Below are positions 28,352 through 34,901 of a stretch of DNA of 64,000 nt, one piece after another. Source of the DNA: Paraglaciecola chathamensis S18K6 (lineage in GTDB: Bacteria; Pseudomonadota; Gammaproteobacteria; Enterobacterales; Alteromonadaceae); the NCBI GenBank assembly GCA_000314955.1, contig BAEM01000050.1, positions 1-64,000 of the forward strand. The letters run 5' to 3'. The notes below the pieces were generated by a model that saw nothing but the letters and a program-made list of their open reading frames with translations, was not told the origin of the DNA and made no database searches. A program made the position numbers and the translations under genes. The first letter of the stretch is position 1. Each line of letters opens with the position of its first letter.

Positions 28352-29539
28352 TTACTTTAAGCGGGTATTGCCTAGTGTGCGCAGTACTTCGAAGCAAGCG
28401 CCTAAGGTGTGGTAGTCACATTTAGCCCCAGCTGCACTTTTTTGCTCACTGTATTTACTGTTGTCCCGTTGCAGTACTCTGAACCAAGCACCATATTGAT
28501 GATCGACCATCTGCTGCCAGCTGTAGTCCCACAAGGCATTATATTGCGTGAGGTATTGCTCGTCTTTGGTAACTGAAAACAACATGGCGGCGGCGGCGAA
28601 GCTTTCTGCCTGTACCCAGAAATATTTGTCGTCGTCACACCAAGTGCCATCAGGTGCAAAGCCGTAAATCAAGCCTCCGTGGGTTGCGTCCCAACATTTT
28701 TCGTAGGCACGGTCGAATAAGCTTTTCGCCCGTTCAACCAGCTTTTGATCTGGGGCATGGCGATGCAAAATTAGCAATAACTTGGTCCATTCTGTTTGAT
28801 GGCCGGGCTGAAATCCCCAAGGACGATAAAGGTTTTTCGGATCGTCTTTGTTGTATTCCCAATCCGGCTGAAAATCTGTGGTGTAGTGTTCCCAAATCAG
28901 GCCGTCCGTTAAATCTGCTTGGCGAAAGGCGATGTTTTGAGCAAGGGTTTGCGCACGTGACAAGAATACTTGCTCACCGCTGGCTTCATAGGCCGCTAAC
29001 ATGGCTTCACACAAATGCATATTGGAGTTTTGACCGCGATAAGGACTCAACTCGCCTGCTGAGCTTATTTCATCTGCGTACAAACCGAAATCTGCCTGCC
29101 AAAAGCGGCTCTCAAGGTGTTGGTAGGTTGTGAGTAACATGTCGTTGCTAGTAACAATTCCGGCTTTGCGCGCGGCAGCATAAGCAAGCAATACGAATGC
29201 GTAACCGTAGGCTTGTTGGGTCATGTCTTGAGGTTGGTTGTCTTGTAGCGTCCAAGCGTAACCGTCAGCATCTGGTTGCCAATGAACTTGTTCGACAAAG
29301 TCTAAGCCGTGACGAGCCATTTTTAGATAATCATCACGCTCAAACAACATACCTGCTGTGGCGTAATTCACCACGATGCGCGTGCTGCTGACCAACTGTT
29401 TAAAACCAGAATCAAATAAGTCGCCGTTATCCATGTAGTTTTGAAAATAACCGCCTTGAGGATCTTTTACCCTAGGATCATAAAAATTCAGGATATCCTG
29501 ACAATGGCTCATTAAAAATGCAGGGCTGTGGTAATTCAT
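28352..29539 (-). CDS. AGE-family sugar isomerase/2-epimerase, probably mannose isomerase
   Basis: The 395-residue (alpha/alpha)6-barrel protein belongs to the N-acylglucosamine 2-epimerase superfamily. Candidate catalytic histidines are His175 (RGQNSNMHLCEAM), His247 (GFQPGHQTEWTK) and His377 (KCDYHTLG). The absence of a signal peptide puts it in the cytoplasm. In this superfamily the NxxMH and PGHxxEW patterns occur in mannose isomerases and cellobiose or mannose 2-epimerases. Next to four alpha-mannosidases and a sugar permease, conversion of mannose to fructose is the likeliest job; 2-epimerisation to glucose is an alternative. The ATG at 29539 is chosen over TTG at 29542. Confidence 0.88.
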   Translation of the reverse strand: MNYHSPAFLMSHCQDILNFYDPRVKDPQGGYFQNYMDNGDLFDSGFKQLVSSTRIVVNYATAGMLFERDDYLKMARHGLDFVEQVHWQPDADGYAWTLQDNQPQDMTQQAYGYAFVLLAYAAARKAGIVTSNDMLLTTYQHLESRFWQADFGLYADEISSAGELSPYRGQNSNMHLCEAMLAAYEASGEQVFLSRAQTLAQNIAFRQADLTDGLIWEHYTTDFQPDWEYNKDDPKNLYRPWGFQPGHQTEWTKLLLILHRHAPDQKLVERAKSLFDRAYEKCWDATHGGLIYGFAPDGTWCDDDKYFWVQAESFAAAAMLFSVTKDEQYLTQYNALWDYSWQQMVDHQYGAWFRVLQRDNSKYSEQKSAAGAKCDYHTLGACFEVLRTLGNTRLK

Positions 29540-29587
29540 CAAATTTACTCGCTAATTAACGGTTTAAATATGGGGCGATCGAGCAGG

Positions 29588-30868
29588 CTAAGCCTGCTCT
29601 TCTTGAGTCAGTTGCTTTATCTCGGCAGGCGCTAATTTAGAACCGACCAAGGCGTACCAAGCGATATAGATATAAGCCGCAACAGGCACGATAAAGCTAA
29701 ACTGCACACTGCTAATATCAGCTACATAACCTTGTATCAAAGGTAAAATAGCGCCGCCTACAATAGCTTGGCAGAGCAGGCCAGAACCGCGACCGGTTAG
29801 TGGGCCTAGGCCGCGTATTGCTAAGGTAAAAATCGTAGGGAACATAATTGAATTAAAGAACCCAATTGAGATAACGGTCCACATGGCGAGTTCACCTTGG
29901 GTGTTCATGGTGGTAAACAGTAAAATAATGGCAATTGCTGAGTTAAAGGCCAACACATAAATAGGGGCAATGATGCGGGTTAAAGCCGCGCCCACAAAGC
30001 GCCCAATCATGGCTGCTCCCCAATAGTAAGACACCATGTGGCTAGCTTGCCGCTCGTTCAAGCCTGCTATATCTGGTTGTGAGAAGTAGTTTACCAAGAA
30101 GCTACCAATACTGACTTCTGCTCCCACATAGAAAAAGATGGCGACCGTACCAAAAATCAATGCTTTGTGAGACCAGATCGAATCAGTGCTTTTGACTTCT
30201 TGAACATCTTCATGGGCTTTGATGGTCGGTAATTTTAAAAATTTGAAACCTATGGCCGTGGCTATCATCACGCCTGCGAGCAACAAATAAGGGAATTGCA
30301 CTGCTTTTGCGCTGATTTCGGCTTCTTCCGTTGCGACTCCCGCTGCGGCAAAAATTAACGCGGCACCGAACATAGGCCCCAGCGTGTGGCCTACTGAATT
30401 AATAGCTTGAGCCAAGCTTAAGCGGCTAGTGGCGGTTTTTTCTGGGCCTAACACTGCCACATAGGGGTTTGCTGATACTTGCAAAATGGTTACCCCACTG
30501 GCCAAGATGAACAAACCTAATAAAAATACTGCATACACTTCAACTTCAGCCGCCGGGTAAAAGAGGCTGCAACCTATTGCTATAGTAACTAAACCTGTGA
30601 TGATGCCGCGAATATAGCCAATTCTTTCAATCAACTTGCCGGCAAACGGCGAGATAATGAAATAAGCACCAAAGAAGCAAAACTGGACCAGCATGGCTTG
30701 CGTGTAGTTTAAGTCAAACGCCGCCTTTAAATGAGGAATAAGGATGTCATTTAAGGCGGTGATAAAGCCCCAAATAAAAAACAAAGTAGTCATAGCGGCA
30801 AAGGCAAAGTGACTGTTCTTAACCGGTTCGCTCAAAGATACGGATGATTGTGTAATCGGTCCTGCCAT
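29588..30868 (-). CDS. FucP/GluP-type MFS sugar permease
   Basis: The 426-residue protein has twelve transmembrane segments and matches the fucose/glucose-galactose permease family. Landmarks are FAFAAMTTLFFIWGFITALN, FDLNYTQAMLVQFCFFGAYF, LQVSANPYVAVLGPE and GRGSGLLCQAIVGGAILPLI. Proton- or sodium-driven import of a monosaccharide is expected. With mannosidases on one side and a mannose isomerase immediately downstream (48 bp), mannose is the inferred substrate. The start is placed at 30868; the frame continues to 30907, but those residues lack a plausible ribosome site. Confidence 0.9.
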   Translation of the reverse strand: MAGPITQSSVSLSEPVKNSHFAFAAMTTLFFIWGFITALNDILIPHLKAAFDLNYTQAMLVQFCFFGAYFIISPFAGKLIERIGYIRGIITGLVTIAIGCSLFYPAAEVEVYAVFLLGLFILASGVTILQVSANPYVAVLGPEKTATSRLSLAQAINSVGHTLGPMFGAALIFAAAGVATEEAEISAKAVQFPYLLLAGVMIATAIGFKFLKLPTIKAHEDVQEVKSTDSIWSHKALIFGTVAIFFYVGAEVSIGSFLVNYFSQPDIAGLNERQASHMVSYYWGAAMIGRFVGAALTRIIAPIYVLAFNSAIAIILLFTTMNTQGELAMWTVISIGFFNSIMFPTIFTLAIRGLGPLTGRGSGLLCQAIVGGAILPLIQGYVADISSVQFSFIVPVAAYIYIAWYALVGSKLAPAEIKQLTQEEQA

Positions 30869-30912
30869 AATTTTATACTCTTTAAAAGTGCCAGCCGAAG
30901 CTGACACGTTGA

Positions 30913-33249
30913 TTAATGGGGATTAGCGTCAGCGGTAGACATAGAATAGGGGACCGCGTCTTTACTGGTGGCCCACACTTTATTTGGCTGGTTAGTCATG
31001 TCGAACGATAGTTCGCCACCTTGCAGTATTTGCTGGTGAGACAAAAAGGTTTTATTAAACGCTTTACCGTTTAGTTTTGCGCTATCCACGTAGACATTGT
31101 TCTTATTGTTGTTGCGCCCTTCAATGGTAAAGCGTTCGCCGTTTTGTAAATGCAACGTGGCTTTGTCGAACAGTGGGCTACCTAACACGTACTCATCGCT
31201 ACCGGGTGCAACAGGGTAAAAACCAAGGGCGCTGAATACGTACCAGGCGGATGTTTGGCCGTTGTCTTCATCACCGCAATAACCATCAGGTGTGGCTGAG
31301 TAAAGTTTATCCATGATGTTGCGCACGTGGTATTGAGTTTTCCACGGCTGGCCAGCGTAGTTGTACAAATAACTCATATGCTGAATAGGTTGGTTACCAT
31401 GGGCATAGTTGCCCATATTCACAATCTGCATTTCGCGAATTTCGTGAATCGTAAAGCCATAATAAGAATCGTCGAAGGTCGGTGGCATGCTGAACACGCT
31501 ATCAAGTTTATTCACGAAGGCTTGATCGCCACCCATTAGGTCTTTTAAACCAGCGATATCGTGGAATACAGACCAGGTGTAGTGCAGGCTATTGCCTTCG
31601 GTGAAAGCATCACCCCACTTCAACGGGTTAAACGGGCTTTGAAAACTGCCGTCTTCGTTTTTACCGCGCATCCATCCACTTTCTTTATCAAACAAGTGTT
31701 TGTAATTCAGGGCTTTCTGCTTGTACTTGGCAGCATCCTCGGTTTTACCTAGGCGCTCAGCGAGGCGATAAATATTGAAATCGGCAAAGGCGTATTCAAG
31801 AGTACGGGCTGCGTTTTCATGAATGCCAACGTCGTAAGGTACATAGCCTAGTTCGTTATAATAATCGACTCCTTCTCTGCCGACTGAACTAACAGGGCGG
31901 CCTTCGTCCACTTGCGCATTTTTGACGATAGCTTCGTACAGGGTATCAATATCGATGTCGGTTATACCTTTTAGGTAGGCATCAGCGATATTTACTGCAG
32001 AATTAGAACCAATCATAACGCCTCTGTGCCCCGGGCTTGCCCACTCAGGTAACCAGCCTGATTCTTTGTATGTATTCGCTAAGCCTTCCATAATTTGGGC
32101 ATCTAGCTCTGGGTACATCAATGTAAAGAAAGGAAATACTGCGCGAAAGGTGTCCCAAAACCCGTTATCGGTAAACATGTAACCTGGCAATACTTCACCG
32201 TTGTATGGACTGTAGTGCACAACCTCACCGGCTTCGTTGTACTCGTAAAACTTACGCGGGAACAAGAGAACACGATAAAGAGCCGAGTAAAACGTGCGTA
32301 GGTTGTCTTTATCATCATCCGCGATCTCAATACGTGCTAGTTCGCGTTGCCAATATTCGTGCGCTTTTGCGCGCGTTGTTTCGAAGGTGTCTTGGCCAAT
32401 TTCTCGATCCAAATTCAATTGCGCCTGCTCTGGGCTAATAAAAGACGAAGCGATTTTTACTGATACTTTCTCACCGCGTTTGGTTTTAAAACCAATAATT
32501 GCACCCACGTGCTCGCCTTCGCTTTGAATAGCATCTGTATTTAATTGGTATTCATCTGTCCAAGTGCGGCTGATTTCAAAGTCTTTATCAAATTGGGCCA
32601 CAAAATAATTATGGAAGTTGTCTGGCACGCCACCGTGATTATTGCGCGCATAACCGATTATTTTTCGCTCTTCTGGGATAATTTTCACCATAGAGCCTTT
32701 GTCAAAGGCATCCAGAACGATATAGGCATTATCGCTGTCTGGAAACGTAAAGCGGAATTGCGCGGCGCGCTCAGTGGGTGTTACTTCCGCGGTTACATCG
32801 AAAGAAGCAAGGTACACGTTATAATAATCTGGACTGGCTTGCTCAGCTTTGTGCGAGAACCAAGAGGCGCGCTCGTCTTGGTTAAATTTCATTTCTCCGG
32901 TGACGGCCATCAATGAAAATGCGCCGTAGTCGTTTAACCAAGGACTTGGCTGGTGAGTTTGCTTTATACCGCGAATTTGGTCGTCATTGTATTTGTAGGT
33001 CCAGCCGTCACCGATCGGCGCTGTCATCGGCGTCCAAAAGTTCATTGCCCATGGTGTCGCGATAGCCGGGTAGGTGTTGCCGTTCGATAAGCTGAACTTA
33101 GAGTCAGTTCCCATGAGCGGATTAACATAATCGACTAGATCTACCGAAGGCGCAACGGCCACTGATTCAGCTTCTTTGCTGTCTTTGGAGGCGCTACAGG
33201 CGGCCAGTAGTAGCAATGCAGGAATGGTGAAAATAATATTATAATTCAT
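30913..33249 (-). CDS. GH92 family glycosidase lipoprotein (HGNQP variant), first gene of the leftward operon
   Basis: The 778-residue lipoprotein (LLAAC then Ser) is the most divergent GH92 of the locus. It has YVNPLMGTDSKFSLSNGNTY, DNGFWDTFRAVFPFFTLMYP and SGWLPEWASPGHRGVMIGSN. The probable acid Glu is at about 549 in EGNSLHYTW, and the catalytic aspartate segment GDEDNGQTSAWYVF is at about 660. The motif that reads HGNEP in two paralogues is HGNQP here, so it probably acts on another linkage (for example alpha-1,3) or another acceptor. It is preceded by a 351-base regulatory region carrying two LacI-type palindromes. It would be transcribed first in the operon with the permease, isomerase and two GH92 genes. 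Confidence 0.92.
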   Translation of the reverse strand: MNYNIIFTIPALLLLAACSASKDSKEAESVAVAPSVDLVDYVNPLMGTDSKFSLSNGNTYPAIATPWAMNFWTPMTAPIGDGWTYKYNDDQIRGIKQTHQPSPWLNDYGAFSLMAVTGEMKFNQDERASWFSHKAEQASPDYYNVYLASFDVTAEVTPTERAAQFRFTFPDSDNAYIVLDAFDKGSMVKIIPEERKIIGYARNNHGGVPDNFHNYFVAQFDKDFEISRTWTDEYQLNTDAIQSEGEHVGAIIGFKTKRGEKVSVKIASSFISPEQAQLNLDREIGQDTFETTRAKAHEYWQRELARIEIADDDKDNLRTFYSALYRVLLFPRKFYEYNEAGEVVHYSPYNGEVLPGYMFTDNGFWDTFRAVFPFFTLMYPELDAQIMEGLANTYKESGWLPEWASPGHRGVMIGSNSAVNIADAYLKGITDIDIDTLYEAIVKNAQVDEGRPVSSVGREGVDYYNELGYVPYDVGIHENAARTLEYAFADFNIYRLAERLGKTEDAAKYKQKALNYKHLFDKESGWMRGKNEDGSFQSPFNPLKWGDAFTEGNSLHYTWSVFHDIAGLKDLMGGDQAFVNKLDSVFSMPPTFDDSYYGFTIHEIREMQIVNMGNYAHGNQPIQHMSYLYNYAGQPWKTQYHVRNIMDKLYSATPDGYCGDEDNGQTSAWYVFSALGFYPVAPGSDEYVLGSPLFDKATLHLQNGERFTIEGRNNNKNNVYVDSAKLNGKAFNKTFLSHQQILQGGELSFDMTNQPNKVWATSKDAVPYSMSTADANPH

Positions 33250-33360
33250 TTGTTTATACCTACGAAAGTCAATTTCTGTGACATATTATTGCCACCGTTT
33301 CACTTCATATTTTGAGTTTGTCTTGAACAGAACACCTAAGACAAAAGTTAATGCTTTGTA

Positions 33361-33382
33361 AAATTGTAATCGATTACAATTT
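33361..33382. promoter_or_regulatory. LacI-type operator 1 (perfect 22-bp palindrome)
   Basis: This perfect 22-base palindrome has core TGTAATCGATTACA, A/T-rich flanks and a central CG step, the form typical of LacI/PurR-type operators. It lies 112 bp upstream of the first GH92 gene. The same core recurs at 34740 and, with one mismatch, at 33460. Binding by the adjacent LacI protein is inferred. Confidence 0.85.
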
Positions 33383-33454
33383 GTTGGTCTAGTGTTATGT
33401 CCAATAAAAAGCCAAAATAAGCAATATTTAGCCAAACATAGGTTGTTTTCTAGT

Positions 33455-33478
33455 ATTATTGTTATCGATTACAATAAT
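33455..33478. promoter_or_regulatory. LacI-type operator 2 (imperfect 24-bp palindrome)
   Basis: This palindrome has one mismatched pair and core TGTTATCGATTACA. It lies 122 bp upstream of lacI, between the two divergent units, and exactly 95 bp centre to centre from operator 1. It may serve autoregulation or DNA looping. Confidence 0.8.
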
Positions 33479-33494
33479 TACTTTTATCTCACCA

Positions 33495-33523
33495 TTGATA
33501 TTATTTACATATTCAGGTATTTA
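33495..33523 (+). promoter_or_regulatory. Possible lacI promoter
   Basis: A -35 like TTGATA (33495-33500) and a -10 like TATTTA (33518-33523) are separated by 17 bp, just downstream of operator 2 and about 78 bp before the lacI ATG. The match is moderate and unproven. Confidence 0.35.
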
Positions 33524-33600
33524 CATTAGGTAAGAGATTGCTTGAACGGTGCAATTAAATAACCAAGGCCCAAAGCGGGCTTGATTTTCGGAAGTCGTAA

Positions 33601-34608
33601 ATGACCAATATTAAAAAAGTAAGTGAGCTTGCAGGCGTATCAACCGCAACCGTATCACGTACACTTAAGATGCCAGATATGGTCACCGCCCGTACCAAAG
33701 AAAAGGTGATGAAAGCCGTTAAAGAAGCGGGTTACAGACCAAGTTGGTTGGCCACCAGTGTCAAAACTGGCCGAACCAATACCATTGTTGTTTTGGTACC
33801 TAATTTAATTAACCCGTTTTTTATGCGCATCATTGGTGGAATTGAGCAAGCGGCTCAAGAGCGCGGCTTTACTGTGTTACTTTGTGATACTCAAGGTGAC
33901 AGCAAGCGCGAAAGTGATTATGCCTCTATGGTACTGACTAATCGAGCAGATGGTTTAATTCAACTCGATCATTCCTTCCCTTTTAATGAAGATGACGCCA
34001 AATTAGCTGAAACTATCCCTATGGTCAGTGTTTGTGAGCGAATCCACTCTGATAAAAAGTATCCAGTTGTTGCACTTGATAACTATGCAGCCAGCCGAGC
34101 ATTGGCCCACCATTTGGTGAGCTACGGTCACACCAAATTTGCTGTAATTGTGGGTCAAGTTGTCAGCCAAATTCATAAAGATCGCCTCTACGGACTACGC
34201 AGCGTCTTGACTGAAGAAAACATCGAATTTGATGAAGACATGATAGTTGGGCAAAGCTATAGCATCGAAAATGGTATCGAGGGGATGCGTCAATTATTGG
34301 CAAAGCCTAATCGACCTAGCGCTGTCATTTGTTTTAATGATGATATTGCCATTGGCGCCATGCATGAAATTCACCGGCAAGGATTAAGTGTGCCGGATGA
34401 CATTTCTGTGGTGGGGTTTGATAACGTTAAAGTGTCTGCTTTTATGAATCCGCCATTAACAACAATAGATCAACCCGCTTACGAAATGGGTCGTAGAGGG
34501 ATGGAAATCCTCAGCGATGTGATCAACGGTGTTCCTTTGACTCGTAGTAGCGAAATGTTGCCTTTTCAACTACTTGAGCGTCAAAGTAGCGGCCCGGCTC
34601 CCCTTTAA
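33601..34608 (+). CDS. LacI family transcription regulator of the N-glycan locus
   Basis: The 335-residue repressor has an N-terminal LacI helix-turn-helix and hinge (KKVSELAGVSTATVSRTLKM, VMKAVKEAGYRPSWLATSVK). The periplasmic-binding-protein-like effector domain follows (TIVVLVPNLINPFFMRIIGG, ISVVGFDNVKVSAFMNPPLT). It sits exactly between the leftward and rightward glycan operons and is flanked by three copies of a palindromic operator, so it is very likely the local repressor. The inducer is unknown; mannose, a mannose metabolite or a Man-GlcNAc fragment would make sense. GGAAG precedes the ATG. Confidence 0.95.
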   Translation: MTNIKKVSELAGVSTATVSRTLKMPDMVTARTKEKVMKAVKEAGYRPSWLATSVKTGRTNTIVVLVPNLINPFFMRIIGGIEQAAQERGFTVLLCDTQGDSKRESDYASMVLTNRADGLIQLDHSFPFNEDDAKLAETIPMVSVCERIHSDKKYPVVALDNYAASRALAHHLVSYGHTKFAVIVGQVVSQIHKDRLYGLRSVLTEENIEFDEDMIVGQSYSIENGIEGMRQLLAKPNRPSAVICFNDDIAIGAMHEIHRQGLSVPDDISVVGFDNVKVSAFMNPPLTTIDQPAYEMGRRGMEILSDVINGVPLTRSSEMLPFQLLERQSSGPAPL

Positions 34609-34698
34609 CGTCAACTTTTAATCGGGTCTTCAACCCATATACTAATAAATGCTCGCCGTCATTTTGTTAATTTTTTGTATATTTTTTAGCTTAAGTTG

Positions 34699-34727
34699 TT
34701 GACATGCCCTTAGAGTGGCTCTATATT
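34699..34727 (+). promoter_or_regulatory. Sigma-70 promoter of the TonB receptor operon
   Basis: A perfect -35 TTGACA (34699-34704), a 17-bp spacer and -10 TATATT (34722-34727) place the transcription start near 34734. Operator 3 begins about six bases downstream, so bound repressor would block initiation or early elongation. The long leader to the start codon is about 165 bases. Confidence 0.8.
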
Positions 34728-34739
34728 TTTCCGGTAAAT

Positions 34740-34753
34740 TGTAATCGATTACA
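34740..34753. promoter_or_regulatory. LacI-type operator 3 downstream of the receptor promoter
   Basis: This is a perfect copy of the 14-base core TGTAATCGATTACA, with partly symmetric flanks beyond it. It lies at roughly +6 to +20 of the predicted TonB-receptor transcript, a classic repression position. The core is identical to operator 1. Confidence 0.85.
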
Positions 34754-34901
34754 TTTTATTGGGAGTAAAATTTCCAATTAAATGTTCTGTAATAAGCGTA
34801 AAACAACGAAAAAATAAGCAGTTACTAAAACAAACGGTACACGATGTTCACGGTTACATTTGATTAAGCGGAAACATCCGATGGCGATTAGGAATACACA
34901 T

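Larger units (their letters stand above)
33250..33600. promoter_or_regulatory. Divergent control region between the GH92 operon and lacI
   Basis: This 351-base AT-rich region separates the leftward GH92 operon from the rightward regulator gene. It contains two palindromic operators described separately (centres at 33371.5 and 33466.5, 95 bp apart, about nine helical turns). The ribosome site GTAGG for the GH92 gene and GGAAG for lacI lie at its edges. I could not assign a convincing leftward -35/-10 pair. Confidence 0.75.

Noticed and set aside
23318-28659. Antisense frames opposite yeiH, GH92 and isomerase genes
   Set aside because: They lack ribosome sites and recognisable features and lie wholly within strong coding genes.
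33270-33300. CRP-type site (TGTGACATATTATTGCCAC) before the first GH92 gene
   Set aside because: Only the left half matches TGTGA; the right half is poor, so catabolite control by CRP is not supported here.
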